This document shows positions 44,901 through 51,031 of a DNA stretch of 51,031 bases, one piece after another (positions within the stretch are counted from its first letter, which is position 1; each line of letters opens with the position of its first letter). This stretch comes from Lachnospiraceae bacterium (GTDB lineage Bacteria > Bacillota > Clostridia > Lachnospirales > Lachnospiraceae). The position numbers were made by a program, and so were the translations under genes. The stretch covers positions 1 to 51,031 of the forward strand of contig CAAGPW010000001.1 of assembly GCA_900771955.1 (NCBI GenBank), given 5' to 3'. The notes beneath the pieces are model-generated. The model was not told where the DNA came from, made no database searches, and worked only from the letters and a program-made list of their open reading frames with translations.

Positions 44901-46210
44901 GTCTGGTTTTTGATCTTGATGCACTTCATATCCTGACCGCCGATGTCAAGAATACAGTCAACCTCCGGATCAAAAAATGCAGCGGCATAATAGTGAGAAA
45001 CAGTCTCAACCTCTCCTTCATCCAGCATCAGTGCAGCCTTGATCAGAGCTTCGCCGTAGCCGGTGGAGCAGGAGTGGACAATATGTGCGTCTTCCGGAAG
45101 AAGACGGTAGATCTCCTTGATCGAACGGATACAGGTAGCAAGCGGACTGCCGTTGTTGTTGCTGTAAAAAGAGTAAAGCAGTGAACCGTCCTCACCTACC
45201 AGAGCCACCTTGGTCGTGGTTGATCCGGCATCGATGCCGAGATAGCAGTCACCTTTATAAGAAGCAATATCACCGGTTGTAACATGATTGTTACCGTGAC
45301 GTTCCAAAAAGGCATCGTATTCGGCCTGATCTTTAAAGAGCGGTTCCATACGTTCCACTTCAAATTCCATATGGATATCGGAGGAGAGCTTTTCAACGAG
45401 CTCGTCCGTGGTCATTGTGACATCGGCCTTATAGTTGAGTGCTGATCCGATCGCCGCAAAAAGATGTGAATTTTCCGGTGTGATCGCATGCTCGTCATCC
45501 AGCTTTAAGGTGCGGATGAATGCAGCTTTTAATTCGGACAAAAAGTGAAGCGGTCCGCCGAGAAAGGCAACGTGTCCGCGGATCGGTTTTCCGCAGGCAA
45601 GACCGCTGATGGTCTGATTGACCACAGCCTGAAAGATGGAAGCGGAGAGATCCTCTCTGGTCGCACCTTCGTTAATAAGCGGCTGGATATCGGTTTTGGC
45701 AAATACACCGCAGCGTGCAGCGATCGGATAGATCGCCTTATAATTTTTTGCATATTCATTTAAACCGGGGGCGTCTGTCTGCAAAAGAGAAGCCATCTGG
45801 TCGATGAAAGAACCGGTACCGCCGGCACAGATTCCGTTCATGCGCTGCTCTACGTTGCCGCCCTCAAAATAAATGATCTTGGCATCCTCACCGCCAAGCT
45901 CAATGGCAACATCTGTCTGCGGAGCATAGTGCTGCAGAGCGGTCGACACGGAGATGACCTCCTGAACAAACGGAATGCCAAGGTGCTTTGCAAGCGTAAG
46001 TCCGCCGGAACCGGTAATCATCGGGGCAAGCGGGATATTGCCGAGTGCCCCCTGCATTTTCTCAATCAGGGACTTTAAAGTCTCCCGGATATTGGCAAAA
46101 TGTCTTTCGTAATCTGAAAATAAAAGTTCATCCTTTTCATTTAAGACTGCAACCTTTACGGTAGTAGAACCAATGTCTATACCAAGTTTGTGCAAGTTAT
46201 TGTTTTCCAT
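41954..46210 (-). CDS. 2-hydroxyacyl-CoA dehydratase activase/dehydratase-like multidomain protein
   Basis: A 1418-residue fusion. Two ASKHA-type ATPase units of the BcrAD/BadFG/HgdC family come first: LGIDIGSTTVKVAVL near residue 10 with GICAGGTGSFIDQMA, and LGIDAGSTTTKVALVG near 325 with EACSSGCGSFIETFA. Each carries the cysteine expected to hold a bridging 4Fe-4S cluster. A cysteine-rich link (RCQGCTNHCLL) follows, then a DUF2229 region (YPAKLAHGHVTWLIRQGIDC) and an HgdB-like dehydratase part (NNDACYPSLMVVGQIMDAV, QTGGGCRASNYIG). Homologues use ATP to inject low-potential electrons. The substrate is unknown, and no acyl-CoA enzymes lie nearby. The gene is monocistronic. Confidence 0.9.
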   Translation of the reverse strand: MENNNLHKLGIDIGSTTVKVAVLNEKDELLFSDYERHFANIRETLKSLIEKMQGALGNIPLAPMITGSGGLTLAKHLGIPFVQEVISVSTALQHYAPQTDVAIELGGEDAKIIYFEGGNVEQRMNGICAGGTGSFIDQMASLLQTDAPGLNEYAKNYKAIYPIAARCGVFAKTDIQPLINEGATREDLSASIFQAVVNQTISGLACGKPIRGHVAFLGGPLHFLSELKAAFIRTLKLDDEHAITPENSHLFAAIGSALNYKADVTMTTDELVEKLSSDIHMEFEVERMEPLFKDQAEYDAFLERHGNNHVTTGDIASYKGDCYLGIDAGSTTTKVALVGEDGSLLYSFYSNNNGSPLATCIRSIKEIYRLLPEDAHIVHSCSTGYGEALIKAALMLDEGEVETVSHYYAAAFFDPEVDCILDIGGQDMKCIKIKNQTVDSVQLNEACSSGCGSFIETFAKSLNFSVQDFAKEALFAKNPIDLGTRCTVFMNSKVKQAQKEGASVADISAGLAYSVIKNALFKVIKLSDPSELGKNIVVQGGTFYNDAVLRSFEKISGCRATRPDIAGIMGAFGAALIARERHTKDYTSTMLGIDDINRLTFDTKLTRCQGCTNHCLLTINLFSGNRRYITGNRCERGLGKAKSSENIPNLFEYKNKRIFDYEPLSDSEAVRGTIGIPRVLNMYENYPFWATFFKALKFKVVLSPQSTRSIYELGIESIPSESECYPAKLAHGHVTWLIRQGIDCIFYPCIPYERNEFPDSNNHYNCPIVTSYAENIKNNVDEITSGQVRFLNPFMSFTNKKVLSKRLEEIFREEFDIPVSEVRAAADAAWQELANTREEMKKKGEEVIAYLKKTGKRGIVLAGRPYHVDPEINHGIPELINSYGLAVLTEDSVAHLAKVERPLIVMDQWMYHSRLYAAANYVKTTDNLDLIQLNSFGCGLDAVTTDCVSDILTKSGKIYTCLKIDEVNNLGAARIRVRSLLAAIRVREMRGTDKKREVVPANYKRTVFTKEMRKDYTILCPQMSPIHFELLQPAFRAAGYNLVVLDNDNRTAINAGLKFVNNDACYPSLMVVGQIMDAVMSGKYDMTRTAVLISQTGGGCRASNYIGFIRRALEKAGYKDIPVISINLSGLEKNPGFKFTPALIQHGLYALEFGDIFMRCLYRTRPYEAVKGSANAMHEKWKKKVIDFITQDKILSHRKYKQMCRDIIRDFDNLPMLDVKKPRVGVVGEILVKFLPAANNYLVDLLEAEGAEAVVPDLTDFLLYCFYNQNFKAENLGMSRKSQFTSNMGIKFFEWLRSAARDEFEKSKHFDPPAHIETLAKYADEIVSHGNQTGEGWFLTGEMLELIHTGTNNIVCTQPFACLPNHIVGKGVIKKLRHEYPLSNIVAIDYDPGASEVNQLNRIKLMLSTANKNLAKEA

Positions 46211-46267
46211 AATATCACCTGTTACTACATATTTTATATATACATCTCTGTAAATTGAACAAAGTAC

Positions 46268-46296
46268 ATTATACGACAGGAAAATACAAAAAACAA
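46268..46296 (-). promoter_or_regulatory. Promoter of the activase gene
   Basis: On the minus strand TTGTTT (46296-46291) and TATAAT (46273-46268) are separated by 17 bases, about 57 bases before the activase ATG. Confidence 0.7.
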
Positions 46297-46411
46297 CGAA
46301 GAAAAATTTATTTTAGAAATAGTTTATATTTTTCCTTTTTTTCCTGTGGAAAAGGGCACAAAATGACCAAAACAGAATACGATAAAGGGAAAGAATTTAG
46401 GAGTAATGATC

Positions 46412-46960
46412 ATGGATCAGGGAGCAAATATGTTTCACAACCGGTATGTGACAGGAAATTGCACCGGGATTATTCATGTAGTAAAAGAGGGGGACACCTT
46501 ATATAAAATCGGAAAGATGCACGGTGTCAGTGTTTCGGCTCTCATGTATGCCAACCCTTATGTAAATATCTATAATCTGCAGGTGGGAGACGAACTCTGT
46601 GTTCCTGTATACAATATGCCGTGGAATACCGGAAAAGAACCGCAGAGTGGAGGAAGCATGCAGCGGCCGCAGAACATGCAGGGAAGAGAAAATATGCAGC
46701 AGCCGCAGAACATGCAGGGAAGAGAAAACATGCAGCAGCCGCAGAATATGCAGGGAAGAGAAAGCATGCAGCAGCCGCAGAACATGCAGGACAGAGAAAA
46801 CATGCAGCGGCCGCAGAACATGCAGAGCGGAGAAAACATGCGCCGGCAGCAGTCCCAGGAGACAGTGGAAAATACAGCTGCAGAACAGGGAGTCCCGGAG
46901 GTTATGCGGATGCAGGAGAGCAGGCTGGAGTATGAGATCATGGATGACAGCGAATTATAA
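46412..46960 (+). CDS. LysM-domain protein with a 12-residue repeat tail
   Basis: A 182-residue protein. One LysM domain (about 20-70) reads IIHVVKEGDTLYKIGKMHGV, then LMYANPYVNIYNLQVGDELCVP, and should bind peptidoglycan or a related glycan. The tail has five tandem copies of a 12-residue unit (MQxPQNMQGREN), rich in Met, Gln and Asn, then an acidic end. There is no signal peptide, so it may be spore-associated, as many Clostridial LysM proteins are, or exported by another route. The frame opens at an ATG at 46406, but AGGAG at 46399-46403 fits the ATG at 46412. Transcribed divergently from the activase gene. Confidence 0.82.
   Translation: MDQGANMFHNRYVTGNCTGIIHVVKEGDTLYKIGKMHGVSVSALMYANPYVNIYNLQVGDELCVPVYNMPWNTGKEPQSGGSMQRPQNMQGRENMQQPQNMQGRENMQQPQNMQGRESMQQPQNMQDRENMQRPQNMQSGENMRRQQSQETVENTAAEQGVPEVMRMQESRLEYEIMDDSEL
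46658..46837 (+). repeat. Five tandem 36-bp repeats inside the LysM gene
   Basis: Units start at 46658, 46694, 46730, 46766 and 46802, each 36 bases and nearly identical (ATGCAGCRGCCGCAGAAYAT and onward). Being a multiple of three, unit gain or loss keeps the frame. The high identity suggests recent expansion. Confidence 0.92.
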
Positions 46961-46987
46961 AGTTTTTATGAAGAAACAGAGCATTCA

Positions 46988-47016
46988 TTGACAAAAGTTT
47001 TTCCTGCCCATATAAT
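46988..47016 (+). promoter_or_regulatory. Perfect-consensus sigma-A promoter
   Basis: TTGACA (46988-46993), 17 bases, TATAAT (47011-47016). It drives the rhomboid-like gene and is the only full consensus match noticed in the window. Confidence 0.88.
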
Positions 47017-47060
47017 GAGAAAAGGCTGGCAGTTGCTGCGATGGCGGCAACTGCTTTCTC
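47017..47060 (+). other. 5' leader hairpin of the rhomboid-like gene
   Basis: GCAGTTGC (47029-47036) pairs with GCAACTGC (47047-47054), flanked by a second helix GAGAAA (47017-47022) with TTTCTC (47055-47060). It lies at or just after the expected transcription start and has no T run, so it is a leader structure rather than a terminator. Confidence 0.6.
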
Positions 47061-47084
47061 AATAAGAGAAATGGAGTGAGGAAC

Positions 47085-47996
47085 ATGGATTTTTTGGATA
47101 AAATGGAACGGAAATTTGGAAAATATGCGATTCCGAACCTGATCGTATATCTGATCGGGGCATACTGCATCGGATTTTTCTTGCAGTATTTAAGCCCGAC
47201 ACTGCTCGGTTACCTGAATATGCAGCCGTATTATGTGCTGCACGGACAGATATGGCGCATTATCACGTGGATTTTTCAGCCGACTGACAGCAATATTTTC
47301 TTTCTGATCATTATGATGCTGTTTTATTTTCAGCTCGGCAGAGTGTTGGAAAATACCTGGGGAACATTCCGGTTTAATGTCTATATCTTTGGCGGGATTC
47401 TGCTGACGGTAGTGGGCAGTATTCTCATGTATGGCGTGATATATCTGATCTTCGGACGGGCAGCTGCATATATGGCAAGCGGACTTATGGGCGGCATTAT
47501 CAGTACAACCTACATCAACATGTCAATCTTCCTTGCATTTGCAGCAATGTATCCGGATATGCAGGTCATGCTCTATTTTATCATTCCGATCAAGATGAAA
47601 TGGATGGCATGGGTATATCTTGCATTTATCGGTTATGATCTGATCCGTACATTTAGCAGTGTTTATGCGGTACTGGGAACAGCAATGGCGTGGTGGGTGA
47701 CGATCATCATGCTGGTGACGATTCTGCTGTCACTGCTGAATTTCCTGATCTTTTATCTGTCGACCAGAAATCTGCAGCGCTATTCTCCGCATGAGATACA
47801 CCGCCGCAGAGCTTACCGGGCAAGCACCGGAGAGAACAGACGCGGTGCGAAGATCTCCAAGCATAAATGTGCGATCTGTGGCAGAACCGAACTGGATGAT
47901 CCGAATCTGGAATTTCGTTTCTGCTCCAAATGTGAGGGAAATTATGAGTATTGTCAGGATCATCTGTTCACACATCAGCATGTGCGCAGAAGTTGA
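47085..47996 (+). CDS. Rhomboid-like membrane protein with C-terminal zinc ribbon
   Basis: A 303-residue protein with six or seven hydrophobic helices. The layout follows rhomboid proteases: an interface loop with HGQIWRIITWIFQP, then FYFQLGRVLENTWGTFRFN (compare the rhomboid LE-W segment), then MASGLMGGIISTTYINMS, where Ser132 aligns with the catalytic Ser. The helix that should carry the catalytic His reads VLGTAMAWWVTIIMLV, with no His, so it is probably not an active protease. The C-terminal about 50 residues hold CAICGRTE, FCSKCEGNYEYC and HLFTHQH, a probable zinc site. The ATG at 47085 has GGAG eight bases before it; the GTG at 47076 is less likely. Confidence 0.8.
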   Translation: MDFLDKMERKFGKYAIPNLIVYLIGAYCIGFFLQYLSPTLLGYLNMQPYYVLHGQIWRIITWIFQPTDSNIFFLIIMMLFYFQLGRVLENTWGTFRFNVYIFGGILLTVVGSILMYGVIYLIFGRAAAYMASGLMGGIISTTYINMSIFLAFAAMYPDMQVMLYFIIPIKMKWMAWVYLAFIGYDLIRTFSSVYAVLGTAMAWWVTIIMLVTILLSLLNFLIFYLSTRNLQRYSPHEIHRRRAYRASTGENRRGAKISKHKCAICGRTELDDPNLEFRFCSKCEGNYEYCQDHLFTHQHVRRS

Positions 47997-48034
47997 TCGC
48001 AGGGGCAGAATGAAACAATACAAACCGTAACAGA

Positions 48035-48077
48035 GCGGGCAGTTTTTCGAAAAGAAGGCTGCCCGCCTTTCATTTTA
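48035..48077 (+). terminator. Terminator after the rhomboid-like gene
   Basis: GCGGGCAG (48035-48042) pairs with CTGCCCGC (48059-48066), followed by CTTTCATTTT. Confidence 0.8.
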
Positions 48078-48088
48078 CCCTCCGTTTA

Positions 48089-48117
48089 TTTACAGTTTCG
48101 GCGCAGACTGTTAGAAT
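48089..48117 (+). promoter_or_regulatory. Promoter of the amidase gene
   Basis: TTTACA (48089-48094) and TAGAAT (48112-48117) with a 17-base spacer, 48 bases before the amidase ATG. Confidence 0.6.
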
Positions 48118-48164
48118 AGGAGTAAGATCATAAAAAAGAATGAAAAAGAGAGGACAGATTGGTT

Positions 48165-49160
48165 ATGAAGATAAAACGGATAGGAATTATGCTGCTGATA
48201 GCTGGAATGCTCTCTGGGTGTTGGGGCTGTGGACAAAAGGCAGAGCACGCGGCGGATGCGTCTGGGAACACGGAGCAGACGGAGGCTGTGAATGAGAAGG
48301 CAGAGAGTGTAACGGAAATGAATACAGAAATAAATACAGAAATGGATACAGAAGAAGTGCCGACAGAACTGACCGATACTGAGAGTAAGACGGTAGCGGA
48401 AAATACTGAAAATGCCGGAAAGCTGCAAGATACGGAAAGTACGGAAGTACAGGCGGCAGATACAACAGAAACGATGGTACAGCAGCAGCCGGAAAGCGAA
48501 GAAACAGCCGGAAAACAGAGTGCAGCCGGAAAACTGGTTGTGATCGATGCAGGGCATCAGGCAAAAGGCAACAATGAGAAAGAGCCGATCGGACCCGGAG
48601 CATCCGAAATGAAGGCGAAAGTGGCGGGTGGAACAACCGGAGTCGCGACTGGAAAGACAGAATATGAATTAAATCTTGAGGTTGCATCAAAGCTGCAGAC
48701 GGAATTAGAGGCACGTGGATACCGTGTCATTATGGTGCGCACGTCAAATGACGTGAATATAAGTAACAGTGAACGCGCAGAAGTGGCAAACAACGCAGGT
48801 GCGGATGCGTTTATCCGGATTCATGCGAACGGCTCGGAAAATTCCGGGGCAAACGGTGCAATGACGATCTGTCAGACCTCATCCAATCCATACAATGCGT
48901 CACTTTACACAAAGAGCAGAAGTCTTTCTTCCCATGTGCTGGATGCGATGGTCGCATCGACCGGATGTAAACGGGAATATGTCTGGGAGACAGATTCCAT
49001 GAGTGGAATCAACTGGTGTCAGGTTCCGGTTACGATCGTGGAGATGGGGTATATGACCAATCCGGCGGAAGATGCACTTATGGCGACCGATGATTATCAG
49101 ACAAAGATTGCTTCGGGAATCGCGAACGGGATAGACGCTTATTTCACGGAAAATAATTAG
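48165..49160 (+). CDS. N-acetylmuramoyl-L-alanine amidase (Amidase_3) lipoprotein
   Basis: A 331-residue cell-wall hydrolase. Signal peptide with lipobox LSGC (Cys about 19) and a long Thr/Glu/Ala-rich disordered linker (about 25-120). The catalytic domain (about 123-331) carries the zinc ligands: His131 in VIDAGHQ, Glu in KTEYELNLEVA and His in FIRIHANGS, with the catalytic Glu in VTIVEMGYMTNPAED. It cleaves the bond between muramic acid and the stem peptide at the cell surface. Lipoprotein anchoring plus a flexible spacer would let it reach the wall from the membrane. The ATG at 48165 follows GAGAGG; a TTG at 48159 is also in frame. Confidence 0.93.
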   Translation: MKIKRIGIMLLIAGMLSGCWGCGQKAEHAADASGNTEQTEAVNEKAESVTEMNTEINTEMDTEEVPTELTDTESKTVAENTENAGKLQDTESTEVQAADTTETMVQQQPESEETAGKQSAAGKLVVIDAGHQAKGNNEKEPIGPGASEMKAKVAGGTTGVATGKTEYELNLEVASKLQTELEARGYRVIMVRTSNDVNISNSERAEVANNAGADAFIRIHANGSENSGANGAMTICQTSSNPYNASLYTKSRSLSSHVLDAMVASTGCKREYVWETDSMSGINWCQVPVTIVEMGYMTNPAEDALMATDDYQTKIASGIANGIDAYFTENN

Positions 49161-49180
49161 AAGATTTTAGCAGTTATCAG

Positions 49181-49209
49181 TTGCTTTTCAAAAATTTTTT
49201 CCTTATAAT
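49181..49209 (+). promoter_or_regulatory. Promoter of glnS
   Basis: TTGCTT (49181-49186), 17 bases, TATAAT (49204-49209), 43 bases before the glnS ATG. I see no T-box in the short leader. Confidence 0.75.
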
Positions 49210-49251
49210 AAAAATATTGTGATAGAGTAAGTTGAGCAGGAGGAAGATATA

Positions 49252-50925
49252 ATGGAAAACGAAGTAGTTTCCAGAAATTTCATTGAACAGATCATTGATA
49301 AAGATTTAGAAGAGGGTCATTGTAAGACCGTTCATACTAGATTCCCGCCGGAGCCAAATGGCTATCTTCATATCGGACATGCAAAGTCCATCCTTTTAAA
49401 TTACGGACTTGCACAGGAATATGGCGGAAAATTTAACATGCGTTTTGATGATACCAATCCGACCAAGGAGAAAAATGAGTTCGTGGAGGCCATCAAGGAG
49501 GACATCAGGTGGCTTGGCGCGGACTGGGAGGACAGACTGTTTTTTGCATCCGATTATTTTGATCAGATGTATGAGTGTGCGGTCAAGCTGATCAAAAAAG
49601 GTGAGGCGTATGTGTCAGATCTTACTGCGGATGAGATACGTGAATACCGTGGTACGCTGACAGAACCGGGAAAGAAAGATCCTTCTGCAGACAGAAGTGT
49701 GGAGGAGAATCTTGCACTGTTTGAGGATATGAAGAACGGAAAATTTGAAGATGGAACCAAAGTGCTTCGTGCGAAGATTGATATGGCATCTCCCAATATC
49801 AATATGAGAGATCCGGTCATCTACCGTGTGGCACATATGACACATCACAGAACCGGGGATAAATGGTGTATTTATCCGATGTATGATTTCGCACATCCGA
49901 TCGAAGATGCGATAGAAGGGATCACGCATTCCATCTGTACGCTGGAGTTCGAGGATCACAGACCGCTTTACGACTGGGTTGTGCGGGAACTGGAATTTGA
50001 AAATCCACCGAAACAGATTGAGTTTGCAAAACTGTATCTGAAGAATGTAGTGACCGGAAAGCGTTACATCAAAAAACTGGTGGAGGACGGCATTGTGGAC
50101 GGATGGGATGACCCGCGTCTGGTTTCTATTGCGGCGTTACGCAGAAGAGGCTTTACACCGGAATCTATCAAGCAGTTCGTGGAGCTCTGCGGTATTTCAA
50201 AGGCAAATTCCGTGACAGATTATGCGATGCTTGAATACTGTATCCGGGAGGATCTGAAATTAAAACGTGCCCGCATGATGGCAGTTTTAGATCCGATCAA
50301 GGTCATCATCGACAATTATCCGGAAGGACAGGTCGAAGAACTGACCGTAGTAAACAACATGGAGAATGAGGCGCTTGGCACACATACGGTTCCGTTCTGC
50401 CGTGAACTTTATATCGACAGAGAGGACTTCATGGAAGAGCCGCCGAAAAAATATTTCCGTATGTTTCCGGGCAATGAAGTACGACTGATGCAGGCATATT
50501 TTGTAAAATGCGTGGATTATAAAAAAGATGAGAACGGAAAAGTGGTGGAGATCCATTGCACCTATGACCCGGCATCCAAGGGCGGAAACAGCCCGGATGG
50601 CAGGAAGGTAAAAGGAACGATCCACTGGGTTCCGGCACCATATGCGAAAAAAGCGGAGATTCGATTGTATGAAAATATTGTTGATGAGGAACTCGGGGTG
50701 TATAATGAAGATGGTAGCTTGAATCTGAATCCACATTCGCTGACAATTTTAAATGATTGTTATGTGGAACCGGCACTGGCAGAAGCAAAGGCATATGACA
50801 GTTTTCAGTTCGTGCGTCAGGGATATTTCTGTGTGGATGCAAAGGATTCCAGAGAGGATGCGCTGGTATTTAACCGTATCGTTTCCCTGAAGAGTTCTTA
50901 TAAACTGCCGACACAGACAAAATAG
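49252..50925 (+). CDS. glnS: Glutaminyl-tRNA synthetase
   Basis: A 557-residue class I synthetase charging tRNA(Gln). The HIGH motif is in FPPEPNGYLHIGHAKSI near residues 31-47; NMRFDDTNPTKEKNEFVEAI follows, as in GlnRS rather than bacterial GluRS. YRVAHMTHHRTGDKWCIYPMY and HPIEDAIEGITHSICTLEF are GlnRS-typical. At the KMSKS position the sequence is NVVTGKRYIKKLV where E. coli has VMSKRKL, before GWDDPRLVSIAALRRRGF. The C-terminal anticodon-binding beta barrels are complete. A strong AGGAGG lies seven bases before the ATG. Many Firmicutes use GatCAB instead, so direct charging is notable but usual for this family of Clostridia. Confidence 0.95.
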   Translation: MENEVVSRNFIEQIIDKDLEEGHCKTVHTRFPPEPNGYLHIGHAKSILLNYGLAQEYGGKFNMRFDDTNPTKEKNEFVEAIKEDIRWLGADWEDRLFFASDYFDQMYECAVKLIKKGEAYVSDLTADEIREYRGTLTEPGKKDPSADRSVEENLALFEDMKNGKFEDGTKVLRAKIDMASPNINMRDPVIYRVAHMTHHRTGDKWCIYPMYDFAHPIEDAIEGITHSICTLEFEDHRPLYDWVVRELEFENPPKQIEFAKLYLKNVVTGKRYIKKLVEDGIVDGWDDPRLVSIAALRRRGFTPESIKQFVELCGISKANSVTDYAMLEYCIREDLKLKRARMMAVLDPIKVIIDNYPEGQVEELTVVNNMENEALGTHTVPFCRELYIDREDFMEEPPKKYFRMFPGNEVRLMQAYFVKCVDYKKDENGKVVEIHCTYDPASKGGNSPDGRKVKGTIHWVPAPYAKKAEIRLYENIVDEELGVYNEDGSLNLNPHSLTILNDCYVEPALAEAKAYDSFQFVRQGYFCVDAKDSREDALVFNRIVSLKSSYKLPTQTK

Positions 50926-50946
50926 AGATTTGGAGGGAACGGAAAG

Positions 50947-51031
50947 ATGAATTTATTTTCAGGTTTGGAAAAATTCGGATTAAAAACAGATGAAGAGATG
51001 GATCTCTTCGCAGACGAAGAAAAGAAAAAAG
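50947..51031 (+). CDS. Start of an unidentified gene, cut by the window end
   Basis: An ATG with GGAGGGAACGG just upstream opens 28 codons reading MNLFSGLEKFGL, then KTDEEMDLFADEE and a lysine run to the edge. Good ribosome site and open frame support a real gene, 21 bases after glnS and probably co-transcribed. The product is not recognised from this fragment. Confidence 0.6.
   Translation, partial: MNLFSGLEKFGLKTDEEMDLFADEEKKK

Noticed and set aside
46255..46506. 83-codon plus-strand frame overlapping the LysM gene start
   Set aside because: It has no ribosome site, starts inside the activase promoter region and its sequence looks like a shifted reading of the LysM coding region.
46599..46991. 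Long open frames in all three plus frames across the 36-bp repeats
   Set aside because: A repeat of length divisible by three without stops keeps every frame open. Only the LysM frame joins a recognisable domain.
1..51031. Search by eye for CRISPR arrays, tRNA or rRNA genes, insertion sequences and prophage genes
   Set aside because: None was seen. The only tandem repeat array is coding (46658-46837). Short or degenerate RNA genes could be missed without a covariance-model search.

Overview
The window looks like chromosome of a low-to-mid G+C anaerobic Firmicute of the Lachnospiraceae (Roseburia/Agathobacter-like). This is inferred from the gene families and their order (rho, rpmE, DUF1385, prmC and prfA in line; DUF4364; AddAB; a multidomain 2-hydroxyacyl-CoA dehydratase activase) and from strong AGGAGG-type ribosome sites. 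No database search was possible. I see no tRNA, rRNA, CRISPR array or insertion sequence.

Layout. 0.2-4.1 kb (+): coiled-coil membrane protein, CBS-domain Mn pyrophosphatase, DMT transporter, flavin reductase-like protein. 4.1-6.7 kb (-): DUF4364 protein, YhcC-type radical SAM protein, malic enzyme. 7.0-11.6 kb (+): rho, rpmE, DUF1385 protein, prmC, prfA, a termination and translation-release block. 11.7-16.3 kb: a visibly AT-richer accessory island with an OmpR-type response regulator, a histidine kinase frameshifted in an A7 run, a 27-codon peptide ORF translationally coupled to an ABC ATPase, and an ABC-2 permease. It ends against a 5'-truncated alpha/beta hydrolase remnant. 16.4-19.7 kb: a two-repeat orphan protein (-), RNase HI and a chemotaxis receptor.

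19.8-28.1 kb is a complete phosphate-starvation locus: pstS, pstC, pstA, pstB, phoU, a Na/Pi cotransporter and a PhoP/PhoR-like two-component pair. TTACA elements phased at 11 bp lie before pstS, and more weakly before the cotransporter. PstS has its two halves in the reverse of the usual order. 28.2-39.5 kb: SGNH-hydrolase lipoprotein, addB, addA, maf, a small orphan, a COG2509-type flavoprotein and a parvulin-type foldase lipoprotein. 39.6-46.2 kb (-): htpG with a perfect CIRCE operator, then a 1418-residue activase/dehydratase fusion. 46.4-51.0 kb (+): a LysM protein with five 36-bp repeats, a rhomboid-like protein with a C-terminal zinc ribbon but no visible catalytic His, an amidase lipoprotein, glnS, and a gene cut by the window end.

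The strongest candidates for something undescribed are the peptide-ABC-two-component island with its slippery kinase, and the reordered PstS. Most of the rest is housekeeping.
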